DNA of 64,000 nt from Phragmitibacter flavus (GTDB lineage Bacteria; Verrucomicrobiota; Verrucomicrobiia; Verrucomicrobiales; Verrucomicrobiaceae), in assembly GCF_005780165.1 (NCBI RefSeq), contig NZ_VAUV01000004.1, positions 62,001 to 126,000 on the forward strand, in the 5' to 3' direction. Position numbers and translations under genes: made by a program. Of this stretch, positions 32,450-42,443 are shown piece by piece (position 1 is the stretch's first letter; the number at the start of each line of letters is the position of its first letter). The notes beneath the pieces are model-generated. The model was not told where the DNA came from. It saw nothing but the letters and a program-made list of their open reading frames with translations, and did no database searches.

Positions 32450-35400
32450 TCACTGCCGCGTCACCATCAAGCGCATGAAACACCGCTCCTGCGGCGAGGC
32501 AAACACCTTGCTTGCCTTGATCGTTTTCACCATCCCATCATCCGCCAACTCTTCTTCCACGATTCCCTCATCGCTCCAGCTTTCGCTGTCCAGCGTCATG
32601 CTGAACTGCGCCTCGTAAATCAAATCCACCGCCGCAATCACCCGGCGGTAAGTCAGGCTGCAGGTATTCCCATCCACTTCAAAGATTGGCCGACCCCACG
32701 TCCCCGCCGTTGCCGGATCAAGCCCCAGCGCATACTCCAGCACCGTGTCCAAACCGTCGTTGTCGAAGTCGACACTCCCCCCAATCGCCGGATCATTCGC
32801 CGCGTCCACACTTCCGAATTCAACCACCCGCCATTGATCAAACGGCAAGTCCTCAATGGTCACCGTGCCACTAGAACCCGCCCCCAAATCATAAGCCGCA
32901 TCGCTCAACAAAGACATCGTCACCGTCTCCGCCCCCTCAGCCACGCTGTCCCGAATTGGCAACACATTCACCACCGCCGATGAAGCTCCGGTAGGAATGA
33001 TGACCGTCGGCGGAATTGCCTCATAGTCGGCGCCCGCCTGCGCCGTTCCCGACACTGCCGCGGGCACCACCAGCGGACCGCCCGTCGCGCCTGTCCGGCT
33101 CACCGTGAACGATCCCACCTGAGGGCCAAACTCCGCCGCATTCGAAGCCAGCACATTCAAGTTCACCACCGGCTTCGTCACCGTCACTTCAAACGGAACA
33201 TAAGTCTCCACCTCCCCATCGTCCCCATTGAGCTGAAACTGATACGACCCCGCCTGCGCCATCGTCACCTTCGCATTCAGCACCGACGGATCCTCAAAAA
33301 CCGCAGCCACCGGCCCGCCCGTTTGAGTCCATGCATAACTGACCGTGCCCGGCCATCCAGGTTGGTCATCATCCGCCAACGTCGCCCCCATCAAATGCGG
33401 AATCTGAGTCGACGCCACCGATGGAGAAACCACCGGCCCCATCAACGGACCATGATTCTCTGGCGCACCCAGAATGCGCACATTGTCCACCAACGCATGA
33501 TTGAAGCCCGCTGTGTTTGAAGTCACCACCATGCCCGCGAACGCGCTGGCCCCCATCGCAACCGTCTGCGAGCCTCCCTGCTGGGTCCACACCAACCCAT
33601 CGGGCGAACGAAACACCGAAAATGCATTGCCCACCCGCGTCACCTTCACCCAATAACCCGGATAAATGCCTGTCGATGCGGTGATATTCAGCAAGTTGCC
33701 CCCGGTGGTGCTTCGAGAGTGCAAATTGCTTTGCCCGGACGCGTTCGGACCGACCGTCAACATCACACACCGCGCCCCTGACGCCGTGGTTTCACGAATG
33801 GCAACCCCGACTCTGGCAGAAGTGTTGGTGTTCTGCACCTGCCGGATTCTCGCCACGATCTCGCCATTCCCCACCAGCCGCCGGTAGCGGAAAAAATGCG
33901 TGTCCGACGTCCCGCCGAGCGACGTGCCGGTTCCTCCAAACACATGCAACCCATCTTGCGACATCGCACCGCTCTTTTCCTGCGACGACCCCAAATCCAC
34001 ATTGGCCCACGGCTGCACCACCGTGCCGACCGTCACCCCCACCGTCGCCTGCCCTGTGCCCAATCCATCGTTCGCCGTCAAACGCAGCGAATACACCCCT
34101 TCCGCCGAAAACGTCGCTCCAGTGGTTGCTTCATTCGGATACGTAAACATCACCGTCCCCGGACCAGAAACCTTGCTCCACACCAGCTCCACATCTTCCA
34201 GCGGACCGTCATCCGCATGCAGCGCCCGCAACATCAATCCCATGCCTGCAGGCACTCCCGGCGAAATCCCCTGCGGCGAAACGATCCGCACAAACGGAGG
34301 ATCATTGTTCGTTCCATCTCCAAGATCAATCACCGCCGAACTCCCCACCCCCGGCAGACCAGGAGCAACCCCTCCAAGACTGACGACAATCGTCTCCGGA
34401 ACCTCTGCCAACGCATCCGCCAGTCCCGTCACCGACAAAGTGGTCGAACTCTGCCCGGCAGGTATCGTCACGCTGGCCGGCAGCGCCACAAAATCCGTCC
34501 CACTCGTTGCTGTCCCGCTCACACCGATCGGCACCACCAATGCCCTGCCTGTGCTGCCCTGGCGGATAAACGTCAATAGCCCCTTGTCAGTTTCACCTTC
34601 GTAAGCAAACGGATCCGTCGCCTCCACCCTCACCCTCGGCTCATTGTCCCGGATGAACAAAACATGCTGTGATTTGACCGAACTGATCAGCGTGCCGCTC
34701 GCATGGCGCAGCTGCACCGCCACCGTCTCCATTTCCTCCGGCACCACATCATCGACGATTTGAATCACAAAGGATTTGCTCGTCTCCCCATCAGCAAAAC
34801 TCAACACCCCCTGCGGTAGCCAGAAGTCCACCCCATGGCCCAGCGCCGTGCCCGACTGCACCCCATACTCCACCGTGCACGCCCCCACCGGTTGCACGCG
34901 ATTCACCGTGATCACCACTTCCCCCGCATCCTCGGAAACCACCGAGTTCGGTTGGGCAAAACTCACCTGCGAAACAAACCCAAAATCATCATCCACGATC
35001 TTCAACGTCGCCGAACCAGTTTGGATACCATATCGACGCGGCGCCTGGACATCCGGCAAAATCGTCAACACCACCGTCTCCACCCCTTCTGCCGATGCGT
35101 CTGGATTGGTGTCGACGTCAACAAAAACACCCGCAGCATCCACAGGAATCGTTGCCGTGCCGCTCAACTCGTCATAATCCAAACCCGGCGTGGCGGTGCC
35201 AGTCACCGAGTAGGCCACCGAAAGCGCCGCCCCACTGGCCGACGGACGCGAAATGTAAAAGCTCGAACTTGAATTCTCCGTGACACTCGGAGCCGCCGCC
35301 GAAACACTCACCATGCTTCCAGAGTCATCATCCAAAATCACCATGGTTGCCGAATTTTGCAGATCCACCAGATAACCCGGCGAAGGCTGGATTGTCAGCA

Positions 35401-38400
35401 CCACCGTCTCGGCATCCTCGGCAGTATCATTGTTGATTGGCGTCACGGTGATCTCCGCCGTGGCATTCGCACCCAGGCTGATACTGCCCGGCAAAGCCAC
35501 AAAATCCACCCCGCTCTGAGCCGTCCCGCTGATCGTGTAATTGACCGTCACGTTGCCAGAGCCGCTGCCCGTCGAGGTAAACTTGAACTTGCCAGTCCCT
35601 GGAGTAACCCCTTCCGATACCACCCCGTCACTCACCCCCACCGTCACCACCCGCACATCTCCATCATCGAGAATCGAAACCGTCGCCTGCCCCTGCACAC
35701 CAACCTGGTAAGTATTCGCGCTGCGCAGTTGGAGGATCACATTTTGCGTTGGCTCACCATGATCATCCTGATACGGAATCACCGGCACCGTCACCGAGCC
35801 AACCCCGGCGGCAAAATTCACAAACCCGGGCAGCGCCACATAGTCCGTGCCGTGAAGCGCCGATCCACCAACGGCATAATGCACCAGCAAAGGCGCGCTC
35901 AAATCCCCCGTCCTGCTGATCGTAAAAAGCCCTGGATCACCATTCTCATTCGCGCTGGCATCGGTGGCAGCAATCGTGACCACGGGCGTATCTTCATCAA
36001 TCAATTTGATCGTCGCCGTCGGCGCAGGCGAAGGCAGCACATAGTTCACGCTTGAAGTGACGGTGAGAGTCACCAACTCCATTCCTTCCACCAGGTTATC
36101 GTTGATCGGAGTGATGGCCCTCAATACGCTGCTTGCTTCCGCCGGAATGATCACACTGACAAGAATGGACTCGTAATCCACCCCCGGGGTCGCAAAACCA
36201 GCCCCGCTGCCAATGGCGTAATTCACCATCAAAGGATTGGTGGTATCTCCCGTTCGCGTGAAACGAAAACTCGCCGTGTCCCCCGCATCATTTTCCGTCG
36301 CCTCCGCATCCACCAATTCGATGTTCACGCGAGGTTTCGTCGTGTCATTGTCATCGATCATCATCGTCACTGTTTGCGGACCCGTCGCAAGATAGGAATT
36401 GCTGCCGTTGATCAGCGAAATCACCAGTGTTTCCGCTCCTTCTTGTGCAGTGTCATTCGTGGCCGCAACCGTGATGTCCAAAAACGACGCCCCCGCCGGA
36501 ATAACAAAGGATTCCAAAGGCGAAACCGTCGTATCAGCGACCGGTGACATGGTGAAATCAGCCGTGGTGGCCTGTCCAGAAAAATCCACATATACCGTCA
36601 AACTTTGAGTCGTGCCCCCCGTGCGCGCTAATCGAAAAACTCCCGCCGTCCCTCCCTCAGTTGCCACCTCAGCAATCGTCGACAGGCTTACGCGGGTGCC
36701 TAGAGTCCCCGTAAATTCCAGATTGGTCATGTTTCCAAATACAGAAACCGGATTAATGAATCCCGCCGTCATCGTGTATCCGGCCAGTGACGCAGACAAA
36801 GTCACCGTTCCCGCCGCCACATTGGTAATCTGGTAGAAGCCATCGGCATCCGTCATCGCCCCACGATAATTTGCCGCAGTGAGGCCATTGTGCACCCGCA
36901 CCCCGGGCAAGGGATTCCCCCCCATCATCACCGTGCCACTTAAAGTATAAGTGGTCGGATTTCCCACCCTGACCAACAAAGTCTTCGTCACCGCTCCCCC
37001 CTTCATGTCACTTGCCGTGCATCTGGCCGTGTAATATCCTGCCGTTGCATAAGTCTTGGTTTGAGCCGGCAGATTGTCCATGCTGAAAGACGATCCGTGA
37101 TAACTGGAAAGTTTATCCCCGAACTCCCAAAAATACGCCAAAACATCGCCATCCGGATCACTCGCCGTCGCCGAGAAGTTCACGGTGCCCCCCACCGCAA
37201 TGGTCAGCGCATTCGCCGAAATACTCAACGTCGGAGGCTGATTCCCCGCTGCCATCGTGCCCCGGTTCACCACCACGTCCATCGACTGCGGCACCGTGCC
37301 CGCCTTGCCAATCGGCGTGACATGCACATCCGCTTCATAATCCGAAAACGTGCGCCCCATCGTCAGCGGAGAATCATTGCGATCATCCGCAGAGCCTGGC
37401 GTCATGTCCAACAACTGCGTGCCCCGGTTGCTGCCTTGCTTGGACGTGCTGTTGTTCACCCCCCATGGACTCCAGTTGATCGATACCCCATTGAAATACC
37501 ACGGATTCGCAGTCAGCTTCTGCCGAAACTCCAGCCAGTAGTCCCGGTCTGCATCCTTCGCCACCCTCAACGCATAGCGTTTTGCCGGATCCTGGTTCAC
37601 CTGGTCAAACTGAAACAATCGATAAGTGCCGCTTTGCAACACCGTGTGGTAATTTTCCGGCACGATCCACTGCAACTGCTCCTTCATGCTCGCATTGAAA
37701 TGGCCGCCGCTGCTCGAACTGCCCATCACGTCATTGGTGTGCCCATACTCAACATTCGCTCCCGGCCCGATCACACTCGAACCCGCAGTGTTCCATGAAT
37801 TCGAATGCCACACCCCAATGTTGTGCCCCACCTCATGATTCAGCACGCCCACGCTCGTGCTCTTCAGCCAGGTGCGCGGCCCGTTCACATTTCCCTGCCC
37901 GCCGAAATTGCCCGGCCCGCCAAAATACATCACCACAAAATGATCATAGTCTTCCGGTGGAAAGCCCAGCGACCTCGCCACCTCTTTCGCATCATCAATC
38001 ATCGCATAACTCGCCCCGGCCGTCTTGAAGTCCTCAATATACCAGGCCGCCGTTCGTGGCGTCACAATCAACGGCGTCACCGTCCCCATGAAGGTGAGCT
38101 TTCCATACGAACTTTCCTGAAAATAGTCCGTCAGCGAACGGAGGTTGTTGTAGGCATCACGCTCCGTCTGGGCCTCCTCCATCCGATCTGGAAACACCAC
38201 CCGCATGTAAAGAATTTTTCTGATCCCCGTGCTGTTCAAGCGGGAGATCGGAAAATACCCCGTCGTTGCCGTCGGACCTCCCGTTGCCCCCTCTGCCGCC
38301 AGCTGATCCTCTTCAATCTGCCGAATGTGACCGCCGTCACACAAATAAATGATCTGGTCCCCCGCTTCAATCGCCGGGGTCTCCTCCGTAATGGCTGGGA

Positions 38401-39193
38401 GCGACTCGCCCGCGCCGCGCTCCACCTTCGTAGTGATCTCTGACACCGGACAAACTTCCACCGCCTCCTTTGCCGCGTCCGGCACCTCCCCCACCTCCAA
38501 CGCCCGCACCGGACTGTCATTAACCGCCATCAAGTTATCCACCGCGATCCCGTTCAACATCGCCCCCTCCGTCGACATCTGCCCACTGCGTTGTCCATAG
38601 GTGTAGGCCTGGAAATACCGACCATCCAAAATCGCCACCCTCCGAATCGGTGGCTCCGACGGATCACTGCCCGGAGAGACCGCCAGCACATCGAACGTCC
38701 CCACCCCGCTCAGCCGCTCCTCCAGCAACCTCACCACCTCCTGCGGCAATTGCTGCCTCAACACCATTGGCAGCGCCTGCTCCAACGCCGCACGCGGATC
38801 ATCCACCAGCATCGCCTTCAAGGCTGCCCGATGAGCCTTCGCCAACACCCGCCCCTCCTCCACCAAACCCGCCCGCTCCGCCACCGTCGCCTGCGCATAA
38901 CGCATCGCCCACTCCCGAAACGCTCTCACATCATCCCTCGCCCCGTCCGGCAGTGGCGTCACCGTCACCTTCGTCCACGGCACCTCCCCTCGAGCACCGA
39001 AACTTGCCGAGCCCGGTTGGTTCAAAGTTTCCGGACGCTCCTCCGACACGTTTTCCCCCGAACGAGGAGCTGTAGCAAGCGACTGATCCGGCTCCGGCCC
39101 TTCACTCCCATCCAAGTTCCACCAAACCGCCATGATCATTGCAGCTAAAGAAACCCCAACGATGGCAAAAACGTGTCGCTTCAAAAAGCTCAT
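32450..39193 (-). CDS. Giant secreted metzincin protease with eight Calx-beta domains
   Basis: This 2247-residue protein starts with a membrane/signal helix (about residues 8-26). A zinc-protease domain follows, with HEVGHNIGVWH (His453, Glu454, His457, His463), the metzincin pattern H-E-x-x-H-x-x-G-x-x-H. Then come a PKD domain (about 655-745), a carboxypeptidase-regulatory-like domain (about 747-830), seven Calx-beta repeats (about 830-1625, each ending near D-D-[DEN]), a PKD-like domain, a jelly-roll/LamG-like domain (about 1720-1905), another PKD-like domain, an eighth Calx-beta (about 2005-2110), and a C-terminal tail with FDNDGLDTVLEYALGLDP and a final RCFMRLMV. Calx-beta domains bind calcium in surface proteins. 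It is probably exported and acts on extracellular proteins or as an adhesin. Confidence 0.82.
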   Translation of the reverse strand: MSFLKRHVFAIVGVSLAAMIMAVWWNLDGSEGPEPDQSLATAPRSGENVSEERPETLNQPGSASFGARGEVPWTKVTVTPLPDGARDDVRAFREWAMRYAQATVAERAGLVEEGRVLAKAHRAALKAMLVDDPRAALEQALPMVLRQQLPQEVVRLLEERLSGVGTFDVLAVSPGSDPSEPPIRRVAILDGRYFQAYTYGQRSGQMSTEGAMLNGIAVDNLMAVNDSPVRALEVGEVPDAAKEAVEVCPVSEITTKVERGAGESLPAITEETPAIEAGDQIIYLCDGGHIRQIEEDQLAAEGATGGPTATTGYFPISRLNSTGIRKILYMRVVFPDRMEEAQTERDAYNNLRSLTDYFQESSYGKLTFMGTVTPLIVTPRTAAWYIEDFKTAGASYAMIDDAKEVARSLGFPPEDYDHFVVMYFGGPGNFGGQGNVNGPRTWLKSTSVGVLNHEVGHNIGVWHSNSWNTAGSSVIGPGANVEYGHTNDVMGSSSSGGHFNASMKEQLQWIVPENYHTVLQSGTYRLFQFDQVNQDPAKRYALRVAKDADRDYWLEFRQKLTANPWYFNGVSINWSPWGVNNSTSKQGSNRGTQLLDMTPGSADDRNDSPLTMGRTFSDYEADVHVTPIGKAGTVPQSMDVVVNRGTMAAGNQPPTLSISANALTIAVGGTVNFSATASDPDGDVLAYFWEFGDKLSSYHGSSFSMDNLPAQTKTYATAGYYTARCTASDMKGGAVTKTLLVRVGNPTTYTLSGTVMMGGNPLPGVRVHNGLTAANYRGAMTDADGFYQITNVAAGTVTLSASLAGYTMTAGFINPVSVFGNMTNLEFTGTLGTRVSLSTIAEVATEGGTAGVFRLARTGGTTQSLTVYVDFSGQATTADFTMSPVADTTVSPLESFVIPAGASFLDITVAATNDTAQEGAETLVISLINGSNSYLATGPQTVTMMIDDNDTTKPRVNIELVDAEATENDAGDTASFRFTRTGDTTNPLMVNYAIGSGAGFATPGVDYESILVSVIIPAEASSVLRAITPINDNLVEGMELVTLTVTSSVNYVLPSPAPTATIKLIDEDTPVVTIAATDASANENGDPGLFTISRTGDLSAPLLVHYAVGGSALHGTDYVALPGFVNFAAGVGSVTVPVIPYQDDHGEPTQNVILQLRSANTYQVGVQGQATVSILDDGDVRVVTVGVSDGVVSEGVTPGTGKFKFTSTGSGSGNVTVNYTISGTAQSGVDFVALPGSISLGANATAEITVTPINNDTAEDAETVVLTIQPSPGYLVDLQNSATMVILDDDSGSMVSVSAAAPSVTENSSSSFYISRPSASGAALSVAYSVTGTATPGLDYDELSGTATIPVDAAGVFVDVDTNPDASAEGVETVVLTILPDVQAPRRYGIQTGSATLKIVDDDFGFVSQVSFAQPNSVVSEDAGEVVITVNRVQPVGACTVEYGVQSGTALGHGVDFWLPQGVLSFADGETSKSFVIQIVDDVVPEEMETVAVQLRHASGTLISSVKSQHVLFIRDNEPRVRVEATDPFAYEGETDKGLLTFIRQGSTGRALVVPIGVSGTATSGTDFVALPASVTIPAGQSSTTLSVTGLADALAEVPETIVVSLGGVAPGLPGVGSSAVIDLGDGTNNDPPFVRIVSPQGISPGVPAGMGLMLRALHADDGPLEDVELVWSKVSGPGTVMFTYPNEATTGATFSAEGVYSLRLTANDGLGTGQATVGVTVGTVVQPWANVDLGSSQEKSGAMSQDGLHVFGGTGTSLGGTSDTHFFRYRRLVGNGEIVARIRQVQNTNTSARVGVAIRETTASGARCVMLTVGPNASGQSNLHSRSTTGGNLLNITASTGIYPGYWVKVTRVGNAFSVFRSPDGLVWTQQGGSQTVAMGASAFAGMVVTSNTAGFNHALVDNVRILGAPENHGPLMGPVVSPSVASTQIPHLMGATLADDDQPGWPGTVSYAWTQTGGPVAAVFEDPSVLNAKVTMAQAGSYQFQLNGDDGEVETYVPFEVTVTKPVVNLNVLASNAAEFGPQVGSFTVSRTGATGGPLVVPAAVSGTAQAGADYEAIPPTVIIPTGASSAVVNVLPIRDSVAEGAETVTMSLLSDAAYDLGAGSSGTVTIEDLPFDQWRVVEFGSVDAANDPAIGGSVDFDNDGLDTVLEYALGLDPATAGTWGRPIFEVDGNTCSLTYRRVIAAVDLIYEAQFSMTLDSESWSDEGIVEEELADDGMVKTIKASKVFASPQERCFMRLMVTRQ

Positions 39194-39365
39194 AAAACAG
39201 GGGGTTACAATTTCTCGAAATCGAAATATCTCACATTCCTATCGAAAATACCCACCTGCGGCAAGGTTAAACCATTGGCCGACCGCAAATAGGCGGGTAG
39301 CTGCCACGCCCGGGCAGTATCGAAATTCCATCTCCCCGCCAGATCTCCAACCAAGCCCTGTCCCG

Positions 39366-42300
39366 TCACGGTGGAACTCTCACTTTCAACCGCATGAAGC
39401 GCCGCCCCAGCAGGGCGTCATCGATTCGAACCACATCATAAATCGTGAACTTGGTGCGCTGCCCCGCCTGCGGTTCGAACGTCACCGAAGCCCCGCCCGT
39501 CCAATCCGAACCACCGGTTTTCGAAAGAATGGTGGCCCAACTGTCAACATCAAGGTCATCGGCAACCTGCACCTCATACACCGCCTCCGCAGGAGGCGCT
39601 TCCGGCAAATCCAATGTGATCGTCAACCGTTTGCCGCCCGAAAACACGGCGCTTCCCACCACCGGCAACTGGGTAACATCATGCGGAGCAGTATTTGAAC
39701 TGCCCTGCCGGCCAAAAGCATATTCCATGGAGTTGGTCACGCCATCCTGATCCGCATCTTGCAGCATCCCCCGTTGACCAGCAGGCAAAGCCGCAGCCCA
39801 TGTCTCAAACGGCGTCGGCAGTCGTTCAATAACCACCGGATCCGAATAAGATTGCCAGTTACCGCCCACCATGGCACGCGCCCGATACGCATAAGTGCCC
39901 ACAGGTTTGTTGCTGATCAATCGATTGTTGATCGCCGACGAGGCATAACTAGCAATCGCCCAAGAATGATAGGTGGGCATCTGAATCCCACTCATTCGAA
40001 TGTAATCCACGGCAAAGCCATAACTTGGATACCCCGACCAGCCCCACACCTCTCCCATTCGTGTGGCCAACCTCAGCAGACAGCGATCCCCTGACACAAA
40101 GCCTTTCGTGGCCAGCGACGCAAACGAGTAGGACTTGGCTGTCCAGGAATCTTGATAACCCGCGATCTTGTCGATGGAAATCCAGGTAAGTCCGCCATCC
40201 TTCGAGAGTTCAACACTCAGGTAACCACTGCCGACAACCACATGCGAAAGCACATAAAAACTAATCAAACTGGTCGGCGTAAGAACAAAATCCTGGTTCA
40301 ACTGCATGCTGTGCGGACCCGCCATGAAATTCACCACATCATCGTCCCACGGTGCCATTCGATAGGAGTGGCTCCCAAAAAACGCCCCCGCATCGGAACG
40401 CAGCACCAAGCCTGTCGTCGTCCACGAACGCCAGAACGTCTCCTTGGATTCCGTATCATCGAGAAACAGGTTGGTCGTTCCCGCAATGCCTTGCTGAAGT
40501 TCATAAGCGGTGGCATCCGAAGATACATTCCAGCTCACCGCGTAATTGGCCGACGCCACGGATTGCGGCAAGACCGTTGGCACCACCGTTTGCAAATCAT
40601 AACTCATCACCGCCGAAGCCGCCGAAAAGTTGCGCATGCGGATTTTTGAATGACTTCCCGATGAATTGATGCGGGTGTAATATCGCCCCCCCTGATACCT
40701 CATCGCATTGGTGTTCTCACTGCCCGTGGTATCGGTAAACCCACCCACCAGGCCATTCGCGCCATGCCACAAATGCGCGGCTGTCGCATACCTTGAAGTG
40801 GCCAGTGTGTCGCCACCTGCAGCCTCCTCAAGCCGCACTGCTGGATGCACGGCCTCAGAAGAATCGTTGTCCCATTCGCTCGATAGAATGTGCCAGATCA
40901 GGATGCCATCCCCAGGAAGTTGTGAATCAAATCCCACCCGCCGCCGATTCTCCACCAAAAAATACTCATGGTTTTGTTGATAAGTCCCAGTCATTGGCAC
41001 CACCAAATGGGCCGCCGCATTGGTGTTGATATCCGGCAGGTCGATCCGCTCCGAACCGAAGACCGCCAACGGTTTGATGAACCCCATCAAGTGCCGGCAA
41101 TGCGCGGAAAAATTCACCGGCTGCCTCCCATCACCCGGACTCGATCCCGCTCCCCAGCAACCGTATCCCATGCAACACCAGGTGCCCACGCCCTGATACT
41201 CGAGGCTGGTGTCATACAAGTCGGGCAATCCGAACTGATGGCCGATCTCGTGACAGATCACCCCGATCGTCGCAATGCTGGTGCTGGTAGCGACCGACCC
41301 CTTGATCGCCTCACTGGTGCTGAACAAATTCAACTGCAGCCCATCCCGGGTGATCGAATCTTCCAACTGCCACTGTCTCGGCCAGATCGCCGTGGACGGA
41401 TTGCCACTCCATGCCTCGGAATGCCCGGAGTAAATCACATGCAGCAAATCCACAAACCCGTCGCCGTCCGCATCGGACTGGCTGAAATCAAAACCCGCGG
41501 CATCAGCGGCATTGATGGCATCCAGCGCCAGTTGTTTAAGTCGCTGCTCACCGGCAATTTCATGGGCATTGTCCCCATACCACGCCTGCGTTTGCGGCAG
41601 CTTCACCCAGATGGTGACCTCTGACTCAATCGTCATCTCACCATAAGAATTCTCCAGGTAAAAATCCTTCACCGATCCAATGGCTCCCCCGACGCTGTAA
41701 CCCGTCTTGTTGAACAGATCGATGAATTCCCCTCTCGGTCTCCCTTCCGCATCCTGGACCTTGTTGTTGACGTTGTCCCAGTGATCACTGAAGGCGGCGA
41801 GAATGACCACGCACTTGACCGTCCGCCCCCACGGACCCGTCGGCCCGCTGCCCACCGGTGCCTCCTGTCCCCCAGGTTGTGGCTCTGCCGCTGGAGAGGC
41901 AGCAGATGGATTTGCGCCGCTCGAAGGGTTTCCCCCACTTCCGGACGTGGGAACTCCGACTCTTGATCGCTCCAACAATTCGTCCAACTTCACAGCCCGC
42001 CTTGGAGACCGGCCCTTGCCTTTCAACGCTTGGACTTGATCGCGAATCAAATTCCGCCCCGGCAAAGACCTCTTCTGCAACCCCAAACTGCCAGGGTTCA
42101 CTCGTCCAACCACCGCGTGCCGCAAAGGTTCCAACTCGGCAGAGGACAACTTCGGCTGGCTGTATTTCCAAAATCCATCGTCATCTTTGGCCACCACATA
42201 TCCCTCTGGAGTCTCGTGCCAATGAAACCACTCATCACCCGCATTGCGAAGCCGCACCTTTTGTCCGTCAGGTTGTAAAAACTCTGACTCACCGCCACTC

Positions 42301-42377
42301 GCACTCACGGCATGAAGAGTCGAAAAGGACAACCCCAACGCCACTGCTGCCAACATGCCCGCGAGAACGCTTTTCAT
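39366..42377 (-). CDS. Secreted M6-type metalloprotease
   Basis: This 1003-residue protein has a signal peptide (MKSVLAGMLAAVALGLSFST, cleaved near LHAVSA), a Gly/Ser/Pro-rich linker around residues 145-180, and an M6 (immune inhibitor A-like) protease domain. The zinc site is HEIGHQFGLPD (His376, Glu377, His380, Asp386). The product contains a large beta-rich middle (about 620-860) and ends with a calcium-loop tail, DADQDGVTNSMEYAFG (about 873-889), then a beta sandwich and RRFMRLKVRVPP, matching the tail of the giant neighbour. ATG 42377 is preferred because GAGGAAAATCC lies just before it. It precedes the giant protease on the same strand by 172 bases. Likely exported to digest proteins. 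Confidence 0.83.
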   Translation of the reverse strand: MKSVLAGMLAAVALGLSFSTLHAVSASGGESEFLQPDGQKVRLRNAGDEWFHWHETPEGYVVAKDDDGFWKYSQPKLSSAELEPLRHAVVGRVNPGSLGLQKRSLPGRNLIRDQVQALKGKGRSPRRAVKLDELLERSRVGVPTSGSGGNPSSGANPSAASPAAEPQPGGQEAPVGSGPTGPWGRTVKCVVILAAFSDHWDNVNNKVQDAEGRPRGEFIDLFNKTGYSVGGAIGSVKDFYLENSYGEMTIESEVTIWVKLPQTQAWYGDNAHEIAGEQRLKQLALDAINAADAAGFDFSQSDADGDGFVDLLHVIYSGHSEAWSGNPSTAIWPRQWQLEDSITRDGLQLNLFSTSEAIKGSVATSTSIATIGVICHEIGHQFGLPDLYDTSLEYQGVGTWCCMGYGCWGAGSSPGDGRQPVNFSAHCRHLMGFIKPLAVFGSERIDLPDINTNAAAHLVVPMTGTYQQNHEYFLVENRRRVGFDSQLPGDGILIWHILSSEWDNDSSEAVHPAVRLEEAAGGDTLATSRYATAAHLWHGANGLVGGFTDTTGSENTNAMRYQGGRYYTRINSSGSHSKIRMRNFSAASAVMSYDLQTVVPTVLPQSVASANYAVSWNVSSDATAYELQQGIAGTTNLFLDDTESKETFWRSWTTTGLVLRSDAGAFFGSHSYRMAPWDDDVVNFMAGPHSMQLNQDFVLTPTSLISFYVLSHVVVGSGYLSVELSKDGGLTWISIDKIAGYQDSWTAKSYSFASLATKGFVSGDRCLLRLATRMGEVWGWSGYPSYGFAVDYIRMSGIQMPTYHSWAIASYASSAINNRLISNKPVGTYAYRARAMVGGNWQSYSDPVVIERLPTPFETWAAALPAGQRGMLQDADQDGVTNSMEYAFGRQGSSNTAPHDVTQLPVVGSAVFSGGKRLTITLDLPEAPPAEAVYEVQVADDLDVDSWATILSKTGGSDWTGGASVTFEPQAGQRTKFTIYDVVRIDDALLGRRFMRLKVRVPP

Positions 42378-42443
42378 AAGGATTTTCCTCATCGTAAAAG
42401 CCCGCAGGAAAATTGTCAATTCCTGAGCAAATCCCGCTCTTCT

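Noticed and set aside
34000-37000. Internal DNA repeats in the giant protease gene, considered as CRISPR-like or satellite repeats
   Set aside because: The repetition is at the protein level only: about 110-residue Calx-beta domains with diverged DNA; no identical repeats with spacers are present.
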